Below, in pieces: positions 6,576-15,281 of a stretch of DNA of 64,000 bases. Within the stretch, counting starts at the first letter, position 1, and every line of letters starts with the position of its first letter. The translations under genes and the position numbers were made by a program. The DNA comes from Alloactinosynnema sp. L-07 (GTDB lineage Bacteria; Actinomycetota; Actinomycetes; Mycobacteriales; Pseudonocardiaceae), in the NCBI RefSeq assembly GCF_900070365.1, contig NZ_LN850107.1, positions 4,650,001 to 4,714,000 on the forward strand. Direction: 5' to 3'. The notes beneath the pieces are model-generated. The model was not told the origin of the DNA. It worked only from the letters and a program-made list of their open reading frames with translations, and made no database searches.

Positions 6576-7751
6576 TCAGATGTAGAGCGTGTTCGGCTCC
6601 AGGCCGCACAGCACCCGGCCGTACAGCTCGAAGTTGGTGTTCGGGTGCATCAGCGCGTGCAAGTTGACCGCCTGGATGTCGCGGGAGATGCGCTGGATCG
6701 GGATGTCGCTGTAGATCGACGACCCGCCGCTGGCGGTGGCCAGGATGTCGATGGCCTCCTTGGTCAGCCGGATCACCGCACCCATGTCGGCGCGGGCCCG
6801 CGCGCGCTCCTCCAGCTTCCATTCCTCGCCGCCCGCGGTCTTCGAGTCGACCAGGTCGGCCAGGCGGAAGGCGTGGAACTCGGCCTGGTCGATCTTCAGC
6901 GTGGCCTCGGCGACCTGCAGGTGGGTGATCGGCGCGTCGCGCTGGCTGTCGTAGCCGGTGTAGGTGATCTTGCGGTTGGGCAGGCGGTGCAGGAACGCGT
7001 CCCGGGCCGCGCGGCCCAGGCCGACGATGGTGCCGACCGAGGAGGCGGCGGCGACCGGCATCAGCGGGGAGCGGTAGATCGAACCGTCGGCGTTGAGCTG
7101 CGAGGCGCCCTGGCCCGCCAGGACCGCGGGCAGCGGCAGGACGCGGTCCTGCGGGATGAACAGGTCCTTGGCGACCGTGCTGACGCTGCCGGTGCCCTTG
7201 AGCCCGAAGGTGTGCCAGTCGTCGACGATCAGCAGGTCGGTGATCGGGACCAGGGCCATGATCGGGTACGGCTCGCCATCGGCGGGCACGTAGATGGCGA
7301 TGATCTCCTGCCACTGCGCGTGGTGCGCGCCGGAGATGAACTGCCACTTGCCGTTGACCACGACGCCGCCCTCGGCGGGCGCGGCCATCGCCGACGGGCT
7401 CAGGGTGCCGCAGACGCGGGTGTCGGCGTCGGCGAAGACCTCGTCCTGGACGTGGTCGGGGAAGTGGCACGTCATCCAACCGGGGATCCAGTACACCGCC
7501 GCCACCCACGCCGCCGACCCGTCGGCGCGGCCCAGTTCGGCGGCCACCTCGACCAGGGTGCGGGTGTCGGCCTCGTAGCCGCCGTGGCGCTTGGGCCTGC
7601 GCAGCTTGTTGAACCCGGCCTCGGCGAGAGCCTCGACCACATCGTCGTGCAGACGCCGGTTCTCCTCGGCCCACGCCGCGTGCTTGCGCAGCAGCGGCGC
7701 CAGGGCGGTAGCCCGCGCGACGAGCTCCTCCCTGCTCGGGATCTCGGTCAT
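6576..7751 (-). CDS. acyl-CoA dehydrogenase-fold flavin hydroxylase, second copy
   Basis: The 391-residue protein is another HsaA-like group D flavin monooxygenase. It shows EALAEAGFNKLRRPKRHGGYE at the N-terminus, DGSAAWVAAVYW, VVVNGKWQFISGAHHAQW in the beta domain, then FGLKGTGS and a C-terminal helical bundle with GGSSIYSDIPIQRISRDI. It is clearly related to but diverged from the protein at 3117. An AGGAGG stands 8 bases before the ATG at 7751 but only 2 before an in-frame ATG at 7757, so 7751 is preferred. It is transcribed with the SgcJ-like gene and divergently from the HpaB-type gene, a layout that suggests a shared aromatic hydroxylation step. Confidence 0.87.
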   Translation of the reverse strand: MTEIPSREELVARATALAPLLRKHAAWAEENRRLHDDVVEALAEAGFNKLRRPKRHGGYEADTRTLVEVAAELGRADGSAAWVAAVYWIPGWMTCHFPDHVQDEVFADADTRVCGTLSPSAMAAPAEGGVVVNGKWQFISGAHHAQWQEIIAIYVPADGEPYPIMALVPITDLLIVDDWHTFGLKGTGSVSTVAKDLFIPQDRVLPLPAVLAGQGASQLNADGSIYRSPLMPVAAASSVGTIVGLGRAARDAFLHRLPNRKITYTGYDSQRDAPITHLQVAEATLKIDQAEFHAFRLADLVDSKTAGGEEWKLEERARARADMGAVIRLTKEAIDILATASGGSSIYSDIPIQRISRDIQAVNLHALMHPNTNFELYGRVLCGLEPNTLYI

Positions 7752-7964
7752 GGCCATGTCCTCCTACGGTTCACGGGTATGCGGCCGCCACCGAAAACCG
7801 TCTCACCCGACCGCGGCCGCGGCACCTTCCGGACTGCGGAATGGCGTTGTCCCACAATGCATGTCCGCACTAACAGAGAAGGCTGACCCGCGCCAGGCTG
7901 CCAGGATCGAGGTCTCAGCGCACGCCCGTTTGCCCGCTGCGGCCGCGAAAAGAGGGACAGTCCG
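7752..7964. promoter_or_regulatory. divergent promoter region between two flavin hydroxylase operons
   Basis: This 213-base stretch separates the leftward HsaA-like operon from the rightward HpaB-type gene and must hold both promoters. I see no clean palindrome or consensus -35/-10 in it. Confidence 0.4.
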
Positions 7965-9509
7965 GTGACCGACCACACGACCCGTCCGCTGACCGGCGAC
8001 GAATACATCGAAAGCCTGCGCGACGACCGCGAGATCTACATCTACGGCGAGCGCGTCAAGGACGTCACGACGCATCCGGCGTTCCACAACCCGATCCGGA
8101 TGACCGCGCGCCTCTACGACGCGCTGCACGACCCGGCGCAGCGCGATGTGCTTACCTGCCCGACCGACACCGGCGGCAACGGGTACACGCACCGGTTCTT
8201 CACCACCCCGCACAGCGCTGAAGACCTTGTCGCGCACCAGAAGGCGATCGCGGCGTGGTCGCGGCTGAGTTACGGCTGGATGGGCCGCACGCCGGACTAC
8301 AAGGCCGCCTTCCTCGGCACCCTCGGCGCGAACGCCGAGTTCTACGAGCCCTTCGCCGACAACGCGCGGCGCTGGTACAAGGAGTCGCAAGAGAAGGTCC
8401 TCTTCTGGAACCACGCGATCGTGCACCCGCCGGTCGACCGCAACCTGCCGCCCGACCAGGTCGCCGACGTGTTCGTGCACGTGGAGAAGGAGACCGACGC
8501 TGGCCTGATCGTCAGCGGCGCCAAGGTCGTAGCGACCGGGTCCGCACTGACGCACTACAACTTCATCGCCCACTACGGCTTGCCGATCAAGGACAAGAAG
8601 TTCGCCCTGGTGGCGACCGTGCCGATGGGCGCGGCCGGGATGAAGCTGATCTGCCGCCCGTCCTACACCGCCCAGGCCGCGGTGATGGGCAGCCCGTTCG
8701 ACTACCCGCTCTCGTCGCGAATGGACGAGAACGACACGATCCTGGTGCTGGACAAGGTGTTGATCCCCTGGGAGAACGTCTTCATCTACGGCCACCTCGG
8801 CAAGGTGCAGCTGTTCACCGGCCGTTCCGGCTTCCCCGAGCGGTTCACCTTCCACGGCTGCACACGCCTGGCGGTCAAGCTGGAGTTCATCGCGGGTCTG
8901 CTGGCCAAGGCGGTGGAGATCACCGGCACCAAGGACTTCCGCGGCGTGCAGAGCCGCATCGGCGAGGTCTTGGCCTGGCGCAACCTGTTCTGGGGCCTGT
9001 CCGACGCCGCCGCGCGCAACCCGGTGCCCTGGGTCAACGGCGCGGTGCTGCCCAACCCGCAGTACGGGCTGGCATACCGGTGGTTCATGCAGATCGGGTA
9101 CCCGCGGGTCAAGGAGATCATCGAGCAGGACATCGCCAGCGGGCTGATCTACCTCAACTCCAGCGCCGAGGACTTCAAGAACCCGGAGATCCGGCCGTAC
9201 CTGGACAAGTACGTGCGTGGTTCCAACGGGATCGAAGCGGTTGACCGGGTCAAGGTGATGAAGTTGCTGTGGGACGCCGTGGGCACCGAGTTCGGTGGGC
9301 GCCACGAACTCTATGAGCGCAACTACGCGGGCAACCACGAGGCCACCCGGGTCGAGCTCTACAGCTCCCAACTGGCCGACGGCAAGATCGACAGCTACAA
9401 GGCGTTCGTCGACCAGTGCCTGAGCGAGTACGACCTCGACGGCTGGACCGTGCCCGATCTGTCCGACTTCGCCGAACTCCGCCAGTTCCGCGACGGCCTC
9501 AACGGCTGA
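7965..9509 (+). CDS. 4-hydroxyphenylacetate 3-hydroxylase (HpaB)-family monooxygenase
   Basis: The 514-residue length is normal for HpaB oxygenase subunits. The N-terminus ([45 protein letters not shown]) and the middle ([54 protein letters not shown]) are characteristic. The enzyme would use FADH2 supplied by a reductase to ortho-hydroxylate a phenol; no HpaC-type reductase is in the window. It starts at a GTG with AGAGGGA upstream and precedes the P450 by 42 bases, so the two are probably co-transcribed. The role in a specialised pathway rather than aromatic catabolism is inferred from the neighbours. Confidence 0.9.
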   Translation: MTDHTTRPLTGDEYIESLRDDREIYIYGERVKDVTTHPAFHNPIRMTARLYDALHDPAQRDVLTCPTDTGGNGYTHRFFTTPHSAEDLVAHQKAIAAWSRLSYGWMGRTPDYKAAFLGTLGANAEFYEPFADNARRWYKESQEKVLFWNHAIVHPPVDRNLPPDQVADVFVHVEKETDAGLIVSGAKVVATGSALTHYNFIAHYGLPIKDKKFALVATVPMGAAGMKLICRPSYTAQAAVMGSPFDYPLSSRMDENDTILVLDKVLIPWENVFIYGHLGKVQLFTGRSGFPERFTFHGCTRLAVKLEFIAGLLAKAVEITGTKDFRGVQSRIGEVLAWRNLFWGLSDAAARNPVPWVNGAVLPNPQYGLAYRWFMQIGYPRVKEIIEQDIASGLIYLNSSAEDFKNPEIRPYLDKYVRGSNGIEAVDRVKVMKLLWDAVGTEFGGRHELYERNYAGNHEATRVELYSSQLADGKIDSYKAFVDQCLSEYDLDGWTVPDLSDFAELRQFRDGLNG

Positions 9510-9551
9510 GTCCGCCACCCCGATGGTTCCCGACGTCATAGGAGCAATCCG

Positions 9552-10793
9552 ATGGAGAAACGCTGTCCCGCACTGGATACCACTGGTCGGAATATCCACG
9601 CCGAGGCAGCCGCGCTGCGGGCGCTCGGTCCGGCCACCCAGGTCGAGCTGCCCGGTGGCGTCGTGGTCTGGTCGGTCACCAGCCACGCCGTCATCAAGGA
9701 CATGCTGGCCAACCCGAAGGTCACCAAGAGCGCCCGCAACCACTGGCCCGCGTTCTACAACGGCGACCTGTCGCCCAGCTGGGAGATGATCAGCTGGGTC
9801 GCGATGGACAATGTGTCGACGTCGTTCGGCAAGGACCACCTGCGGCTGCGCAGGCTCATCGGCAAGGCGTTCACCCCGCGCCGCACCGAGGCAGTGCGCC
9901 CGCTCGTGGTCGGCCTGACCGACATGCTGCTCGACGGCCTGGCCGCCGTCCCCGCGGGTGAGGTCGTCGACCTGAAGGAACGCTTCTGCTACCCGCTGCC
10001 GGGCATGCTCGTCGCCGAGCTGATCGGCATGGGCGAACAGCAGCGCGCCGCCACGGCCAAGGTGATCGACATGATGGTCGACACCACCGTCACCCCGGAG
10101 ACCGCCCAGAACATCCTCCTCGGCTGGCGCGGCGCGATGGCCGACCTGATCGCCGAGAAGCGCGCCAACCCCGGCGAGGACATCACCAGCGACCTCATCG
10201 CCGCGCGTGACGAGGACGGCTCCCGCCTCACCGAACAGGAACTGGCCGACACCATCTTCGCCATCCTTGGTGCGGGCTCGGAGACCACGATCAACTTCTT
10301 CGACAACGCCGTCACCGAACTGCTCACCCACCCCGAGCAGCTGGAACTGGTCCTCTCCGGCCAGAACACCTGGGACGACGTCATCGAGGAGATCCTGCGC
10401 GTCCAGTCTCCGCTGGCCAGCCTGCCGCTGCGGTACGCGGCCGAGGACATCGAACTGGACGGCCTGACGATCCCCAAGGGCGACCCGATCCTGATCAACT
10501 ACGCCGCCGTCGGGCGCGACCCGCGACTGCACACCGACAGCCCGGAGGAGTTCGACATCCAGCGGTCGAGCAAGGAGCACCTGTCGTTCGGACACGGACC
10601 GCACTACTGCTTGGGCGCCGGTATCGCCCGGCTGGTGGCGAACATCGGCCTTTCGACGTTGTTCGAGCGGTTCCCGGATCTGAGTCTGGCGGTGGATCGG
10701 GAGGAACTGGTGCCGATGCCGACGTTCATCATGAATGGACACCGGAGCCTGCCGGTAAACCTGCACGCGGTCGCCGCTCGCCAGGTCGCCTAG
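9552..10793 (+). CDS. cytochrome P450
   Basis: The 413-residue bacterial class I P450 carries all the main marks. These are the C-helix WxxxR-like DHLRLRRLIGKAFTPRR, the I-helix oxygen-binding AILGAGSETTINFF, the K-helix EEILRV and the haem loop FGHGPHYCLGAGIAR with the thiolate Cys353. It is closest in style to the CYP107/CYP105-type enzymes of actinomycete clusters. TAGGAGC lies just upstream of the ATG. It follows the HpaB-type gene and is closed by a strong hairpin. It most likely oxidises the same product as the flavin enzymes; no ferredoxin gene is adjacent. Confidence 0.93.
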   Translation: MEKRCPALDTTGRNIHAEAAALRALGPATQVELPGGVVVWSVTSHAVIKDMLANPKVTKSARNHWPAFYNGDLSPSWEMISWVAMDNVSTSFGKDHLRLRRLIGKAFTPRRTEAVRPLVVGLTDMLLDGLAAVPAGEVVDLKERFCYPLPGMLVAELIGMGEQQRAATAKVIDMMVDTTVTPETAQNILLGWRGAMADLIAEKRANPGEDITSDLIAARDEDGSRLTEQELADTIFAILGAGSETTINFFDNAVTELLTHPEQLELVLSGQNTWDDVIEEILRVQSPLASLPLRYAAEDIELDGLTIPKGDPILINYAAVGRDPRLHTDSPEEFDIQRSSKEHLSFGHGPHYCLGAGIARLVANIGLSTLFERFPDLSLAVDREELVPMPTFIMNGHRSLPVNLHAVAARQVA

Positions 10794-10801
10794 GTCATTT
10801 C

Positions 10802-10835
10802 GGACGCGGACCGGGCTTGTGCCTGGTCCGCGTTC
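10802..10835 (+). terminator. terminator after the P450 gene
   Basis: ACGCGGACC (10804-10812) and GGTCCGCGT (10825-10833) form a 9-bp stem extended by GGC/GCC inside. It lies just past the P450 stop, and it also faces the end of the leftward sortase gene. Confidence 0.75.
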
Positions 10836-10878
10836 TGTCCGCACCATCGGGTGAAACTGTGGGTCAGGCCCGGCCAGG

Positions 10879-11586
10879 TCAGGCTGGGACTGCGATCACT
10901 ACGCGGTTCGATTCGTAGCCTGATGATCCGCCCACCCAGCGGCCGCCGCAGGTCACCAAAACCAGGCGATGTGCCCCGGTCTGGCCGAAGAACTCCTCAG
11001 CGCGAGCAGGCAGATCGTGTTTGGCCACCGTTTCTATTCGTTCGACTCGGAAGCGCCACATTCGGCCTGCCGGGTCCACAATGGACGTGATGTCGCCCTT
11101 TCTGGACTCCCAAAGTTCGGAGAACGGGCCGGTCTGACCCTTCCAGTTCACATGCCCGGCCAACACCGTCGCGCCCTTGCCCGCGTCGAGCGCCGCCCCC
11201 CACCAGGTGGCCTCGCGGACGCCGTCCGGGATGGGGAGGCTCGCGTCCGGGCCGAGGTCGCGGCGGACCAGGGTCGCCGTTCCGCCCTTGGCCAACCGGA
11301 CAGTGCCGGGGCTCTGGGCGGCGGGCGGCTTCGGAGCCGCGGGTGATGGTGTCGCGGTCGGAGTTGGCGTGGGTTGTGCTGTCGTTTCTGGGATTGTCGT
11401 GACCGGTGGGGCCGAGGTCGGCGCGGGCACCACGGCACCCACCACCCCCGCAGCCGGCTCAGGCGCGTCACCAGCCGCCAGAGCCACCCCCGACACCACT
11501 CCGGGGCCACCGAATGTCACCGCGGCCACGGCCGCCACCAGCAGCGTCACCGCGGCGGCGGCCGAGACGGGACCACGCCGAGACAT
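10879..11586 (-). CDS. class F sortase
   Basis: The 235-residue protein starts with a membrane anchor/signal segment (AAAAVTLLVAAVAAVTFGG), then a long Pro/Thr/Ala-rich linker to about residue 95, and then the sortase domain. The domain has GREATWWGAALDAGKGATVLAGHVNWKG-type strands with the catalytic histidine in LAGHVNW, the active Cys213 in LVTCGG and a conserved late arginine in ESNRVV. It fits actinobacterial class F sortases, which attach proteins to the cell wall. The stop of the upstream surface-protein gene is 5 bases away, so the two form an operon and that protein is the natural substrate. Confidence 0.9.
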   Translation of the reverse strand: MSRRGPVSAAAAVTLLVAAVAAVTFGGPGVVSGVALAAGDAPEPAAGVVGAVVPAPTSAPPVTTIPETTAQPTPTPTATPSPAAPKPPAAQSPGTVRLAKGGTATLVRRDLGPDASLPIPDGVREATWWGAALDAGKGATVLAGHVNWKGQTGPFSELWESRKGDITSIVDPAGRMWRFRVERIETVAKHDLPARAEEFFGQTGAHRLVLVTCGGRWVGGSSGYESNRVVIAVPA

Positions 11587-11591
11587 CTCCC

Positions 11592-13046
11592 TCAGCGCTC
11601 CCAGTCCCTACGCATCCCGCGACCCACCACAGCCCGCGGCGTCCGGCGACGGACGAACGCGGCCGAGCCACCGGCCGCGAGCAGCACCAGCGCACCGAGG
11701 CCGACCAGCAGCCCGGTCGACGGGCCGCCGCTATCCATCGCCGCGGTCGCCACACCGGGATCGTCACCAGCCGGAATCGTCTTCGGCACAGTCGGCACGT
11801 TCGGCTTGTTCACCAGCTTCAGCGTCAGCGTGTCGCCCGGCTTGACCGTCCCACACACCGATGGCGGCGCGGTGGGATCGAAGGACTGCTCATACCCAGC
11901 GGGCGCGGCCACCTCGATCACGCAGATGTCCTGCGGTGTCTTCAGCTCCGGCACCTTGACCGTCCCATCAGCGCCGGTCACCACGACCGTGGGCTTGCCA
12001 TCCGCCCCGACCAGCGGCTTGCCATCCTGACCGACCGCGGGCGCGACCTTGTCCGCCGCCGTGATCCGCAGTGAAACGCCCGCGATGCCCGCGCCGGTCT
12101 TCTCGTCGACCTTGGCCACCGCCACCGACCCGGGCGCCGTCACCGCCGTGGTCGCCTCGGCGCCGGTCAGTGCCTTCTCACCGCCCGTGCTGACCACGCG
12201 CTGGGTGTCGACCTGGACGGCCGCACGCACCACGGGCCGGTCCGCCGGGCTCGACAGCGAAACCGCCAGCTTGGGATTGACCCCCGTGGGCGTCACGTTG
12301 ATCGTGGCAGGCCCACCGTCGACTGGGGTTTTGGCGGTGAGCGTCGTTCGCCCCTCGGCCGTCGCGTCGGTCAGCGTCAGCGCCACCGGCACGTTCGCCA
12401 CACCCTTGCCCGCCGCATTGTTGACCTGCACAGTCCAGGCGTCGGGAGTGTCGATGATCTGCGGCTTGGTCGGCTTCGTGATCTTCACCGTCCACGGCCC
12501 GTGATTGGCTGTCGCATCAGCTTTGAGCTTGTCAACGGCCGCCTTGGCCGACGCGGGCAACTTGGCGAAGTGCCCCGCCTCGTCATAGGCGATGGTGCGG
12601 AAGGTGTTGGTCGGCAACAACTGATCGGGCTTCTGCGGTGCCGCCGTCCAGGAATGCAGCAGATGCCCGAGCGCGGCGGCCTCGTCGGCACTGGTGGTCT
12701 TCGTGTATCGCAGCAGCAGATAGGAGATGTCGGCCGCGACCGTCGGCGCCAACTCCGTCCCCCACTTGGTCTTCAAGGCCTCACCCGGCTGATACTGCTC
12801 ATCGGTATCGGGCGCAAGATAGGCGTAGCTCACGCACCACACGTGCTGACCGCCCACCACATACGAGCCAAGCCAGTCACTGGGGTCAGGGTTGCCCTCA
12901 TACTGCTGCGCAGGCGAAACCGAATGCCCCAAACCATGCTGGGGTGCCGCCACAGCAGCGGGCGCCGTAGCCACCAGGACAGCGGCGGCCATGGCCAGAC
13001 CCGCCGTCCCCGCGATCAGCCGAGCGGCGGGAGTGGAACTACCCAT
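11592..13046 (-). CDS. secreted cell-wall surface protein with SpaA-like domain
   Basis: This 484-residue protein has a Sec signal peptide (LIAGTAGLAMAAAVLVATAPAAVAA). It also has a thioester/collagen-adhesin-like N-terminal region (WCVSYAYLAPDTDEQYQPGEA), Ig-like middle strands, and a prealbumin-like SpaA domain at about 300-410 (GSVAVAKVDEKTGAGIAGVSL). The C-terminus has a proline-rich stretch, GGPSTGLLVGLGALVLLAAGG as a membrane segment, and a basic tail (FVRRR). This is the layout of a sortase substrate, although the canonical LPxTG is replaced by something like GPSTG. It is co-transcribed with the class F sortase. Function as an adhesin or pilin-like protein is inferred. Confidence 0.85.
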   Translation of the reverse strand: MGSSTPAARLIAGTAGLAMAAAVLVATAPAAVAAPQHGLGHSVSPAQQYEGNPDPSDWLGSYVVGGQHVWCVSYAYLAPDTDEQYQPGEALKTKWGTELAPTVAADISYLLLRYTKTTSADEAAALGHLLHSWTAAPQKPDQLLPTNTFRTIAYDEAGHFAKLPASAKAAVDKLKADATANHGPWTVKITKPTKPQIIDTPDAWTVQVNNAAGKGVANVPVALTLTDATAEGRTTLTAKTPVDGGPATINVTPTGVNPKLAVSLSSPADRPVVRAAVQVDTQRVVSTGGEKALTGAEATTAVTAPGSVAVAKVDEKTGAGIAGVSLRITAADKVAPAVGQDGKPLVGADGKPTVVVTGADGTVKVPELKTPQDICVIEVAAPAGYEQSFDPTAPPSVCGTVKPGDTLTLKLVNKPNVPTVPKTIPAGDDPGVATAAMDSGGPSTGLLVGLGALVLLAAGGSAAFVRRRTPRAVVGRGMRRDWER

Positions 13047-13321
13047 TGTGTTTCTCGCCCCATCAAATGTCGGAGTCGGTTGCCCTCACAGAGATCCCAG
13101 GCGAGCCTGACGCTTCCCCCAGCACGCCGCAATCCGCCTCCAGAGCGACTCCGAAAGGAGGATGCACTGACACAGCGGAGAGCAAGAAGGGTCCAGACCA
13201 CGAGTTACGGTTCAAATGGCGTAACCCCTGTGCGCCCGAGCACAGATCGACATCACCCAGCGTGCAACAGTGACCCCCGTCTCACCCAACCAACCCACCG
13301 GATAGGCACGACCTGCCTTAC

Positions 13322-13390
13322 TTGAGGGGACCGCAAGGTCCTTGCTTAAGGGACCGCCAGGTCCTTGCTTGTGGGGACCGAAGGTCCCTG
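13322..13390. repeat. three tandem mini-hairpins GGGACC-N-GGTCC
   Basis: Three successive units of about 23-27 bases each carry a small stem. They are GGGACC-GCAA-GGTCC, GGGACC-GCCA-GGTCC and GGGGACC-GAA-GGTCCC, joined by CTTGCTT spacers. Stems are kept while the loops vary. The role is unknown; they resemble degenerate tandem REP units. Confidence 0.65.
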
Positions 13391-13422
13391 CACTTCCCCC
13401 TGCACCCTCGTCCTGGCAATCC

Positions 13423-13510
13423 CTTGTCCGGGCCCAGCGATGTCAAGGGTCAGCTCGCTGATCGCGCAGCGACGCCGCAGGCGCCCTTGACATCGCTGGG
13501 CCCGGACAAG
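13423..13510. repeat. palindromic element A, perfect 27-bp arms with structured 34-base core
   Basis: Bases 13423-13449 and 13484-13510 are perfect inverted copies over 27 bp, ending inward in GTCAAGGG/CCCTTGAC. The 34-base core (13450-13483) is nearly identical to the core of element B read on the other strand, with 3 differences. The outer arms of A and B are unrelated, so core and inner stem are the conserved unit. Confidence 0.85.
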
Positions 13511-13548
13511 ACGCTGATTGACGAGGGAGCGGCTCGCCCTCCGAAGCC

Positions 13549-13595
13549 CGAACGAGTGCACTCAATCGTTGTGCACCAACGAGTGCACTCGTTCG
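13549..13595. repeat. palindrome with perfect 15-bp arms
   Basis: CGAACGAGTGCACTC (13549-13563) and GAGTGCACTCGTTCG (13581-13595) are perfect inverted copies around a 17-base loop. Each arm itself contains the palindrome GAGTGCACTC. It lies midway between elements A and B. Confidence 0.7.
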
Positions 13596-13631
13596 TCGCA
13601 CAACCGCGGGGTCGCTCCCCTAGCCCGAGCG

Positions 13632-13721
13632 TTTAACATTCGATCGACGGCGTCAAGGGCGCCTGCGGCGTCGCTGCGCGATCGGCAAGCCGACCCTTGA
13701 CACCGCCGATCGAATGTTAAA
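13632..13721. repeat. palindromic element B, 28-bp arms, inverted relative to element A
   Basis: Bases 13632-13659 pair with 13694-13721 with only two mismatches, both of which become G-U pairs in a transcript of the minus strand. The 34-base core, read on the minus strand, matches that of element A except for a paired change of CAG/CTG to CGG/CCG and one loop base. Element B is about 70 bases past the stop of the leftward FAD-oxidase gene, so it is transcribed in the minus-strand sense. Confidence 0.85.
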
Positions 13722-13790
13722 GATGGCCAGGACGGGGTGCTGGTGGAAAGCGGTCGGATGGGACTTTGGTGCCGTTGTTTTTCTTGCGGT

Positions 13791-15173
13791 CTAAAAAGGA
13801 CGGGCGGTGGTGTTGGTCATTACGTCGCCCTTGAACAGGCCCTTGGGGTCGAGTCTGGCTCGGACTTCGTCTACGCGGGCGATGGCTTCTGGGGTCAGGT
13901 GGCCTTGGGGTTGGGTGGGGCTTTCGATGAAGGTGGGGGCTGTTCGGCCGCTGTCCCAAGGTGACAGTGCCGCCCTGGCCAGTTCCAAGCGGTCGTTGAT
14001 AGTCGCCGAGGTGTCTGCGTCCAACGGGATTCCTGCGCCCGAGTAGAGGTATGGGGCGGTGAGGTGGTCGAGGGCTCCACCGGTTGGGGACGGTTGGGCC
14101 AGGTTTCCGCCGAGTTGGCGTAGGCCTGCCATGACCAGTGGGGATTCCGTGCCGGGGCCGAAGACCTTGACGAACTCGTCGATTGTGTCCTCGGTCAGTT
14201 CGGTCAGTAGGAAGTGGTCACCCTGGGCGGGGACTGGGTCCTCCGGGTCCATGTGGGTGGCCAGGATGTCTTGTGGGGTGGTCAGGTGCCAGGTGTCCAT
14301 CACCGGTTCCGCGACCGCCCTCAGCGGGGCCAACAGGTCATCTGCCTGACCCAAGGCGACCGAGTCGTCCGCGCCGCCCAGGACGACACCGTCGACGCAG
14401 ATCATGGTGCCACCGCTGAGAACCTCCGGGACGCCGGGAAACGGGGGCAGGTTCAGTACCCGAAACGACGTCGAAACCGCGTTCGGGGCGTCGCGGCACC
14501 ACTTGTCCCACAAGGTAAGCAGGGTTCGTGCGTGTTCGCCCGGCCAGAAGGCCGCTCCGGTGACCACAGTGGACGCTGGAAACAAGTCCACCTCGATCGC
14601 GGTCACCACGCCGAATCCACCACCGCCGCCGCGCAGGGCCCAGAACAGGTCGGGGTCGTTGTCGGCGTCAGTCCAGACCAACTCACCATCTGGGGTGACC
14701 AACTCGATTCCCCGGACGTGGTTGACCGCAAGGCCCGTCTGCCTGCCATAGAAGCTAATACCGCCGCGCAGCAGGTAGCCGACGATGCCTACCGTTCCCG
14801 ACGATCCGTGGGGGGCGGTCAGGCCGTGGGCCGAAGTGGCTTCCACGACGGCTTTCCACTGTGTCCCAGCGGGAATCCGGGCGACGCGGCGGTCCGGGTC
14901 GACCTCGACGGCACCATCGAGTTCGGTGCGGATCAGGACAGCGCCCGCCATCGGCTTGGCCGCGCCAGCGGAGTGGCCGGTGGTGTGCACGCGCACCGAC
15001 AGGCCTGCGGACCTGGCATAAGTAATGCCGGCGCGGATCTCGTTGACGGTACGGGCGGTGAGCGCGGCGGCCGGGGTTACCGGGGCGGCGAGGTTGAAGA
15101 CGCGGGTCGCCGCGACATAGGCCGGGTCACCGGGGAGGGCGATGCTCGCGTCCCGTTCGTCGAAGCTGGTCAT
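13791..15173 (-). CDS. FAD-linked (PCMH/BBE-type) oxidase
   Basis: The 460-residue protein has a PCMH-type FAD domain: GITYARSAGLSVRVHTTGHS, IPAGTQWKAVVEATSAHGL, SGTVGIVGYLLRGGISFYGR and ALRGGGGGFGVVTAIEVDLFP. The C-terminus has a BBE-like end (RVDEVRARLDPKGLFKGDV). These enzymes oxidise alcohols, sugars or alkaloid-type substrates with a tightly bound, often covalent FAD. The usual GGHS histidine site reads TTGHS here. The ATG at 15173 is preferred to one at 15208, where GGAG would abut the start with no spacing. It is divergent from the SDR at 15282, and the two may act on the same substrate. Confidence 0.87.
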   Translation of the reverse strand: MTSFDERDASIALPGDPAYVAATRVFNLAAPVTPAAALTARTVNEIRAGITYARSAGLSVRVHTTGHSAGAAKPMAGAVLIRTELDGAVEVDPDRRVARIPAGTQWKAVVEATSAHGLTAPHGSSGTVGIVGYLLRGGISFYGRQTGLAVNHVRGIELVTPDGELVWTDADNDPDLFWALRGGGGGFGVVTAIEVDLFPASTVVTGAAFWPGEHARTLLTLWDKWCRDAPNAVSTSFRVLNLPPFPGVPEVLSGGTMICVDGVVLGGADDSVALGQADDLLAPLRAVAEPVMDTWHLTTPQDILATHMDPEDPVPAQGDHFLLTELTEDTIDEFVKVFGPGTESPLVMAGLRQLGGNLAQPSPTGGALDHLTAPYLYSGAGIPLDADTSATINDRLELARAALSPWDSGRTAPTFIESPTQPQGHLTPEAIARVDEVRARLDPKGLFKGDVMTNTTARPF

Positions 15174-15281
15174 ATCCTGCAGCCTCACACCGGGCGTGGG
15201 GCCCGACATCTCCGATGGTGCCGGATTCCGCCGCAATCCCAGAGATGCGCCGGGTTCCGCGCGGGTGTGACCCTGACCAGC

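Larger units (their letters stand above)
13047..13790. other. 744-base gene-free block packed with palindromic structures
   Basis: No coding frame in this stretch looks real. It holds three small tandem hairpins (13322-13390), a 27-bp-arm palindrome (13423-13510), a 15-bp-arm palindrome (13549-13595) and a 28-bp-arm palindrome (13632-13721), each listed separately. The first about 100 bases must hold the promoter of the surface-protein gene, and the last about 70 the 3' end of the FAD-oxidase transcript. Confidence 0.8.

Noticed and set aside
13047..13790. CRISPR array in the repeat-rich block
   Set aside because: Repeats are palindromic and irregular with no uniform spacers, and no cas gene is near.
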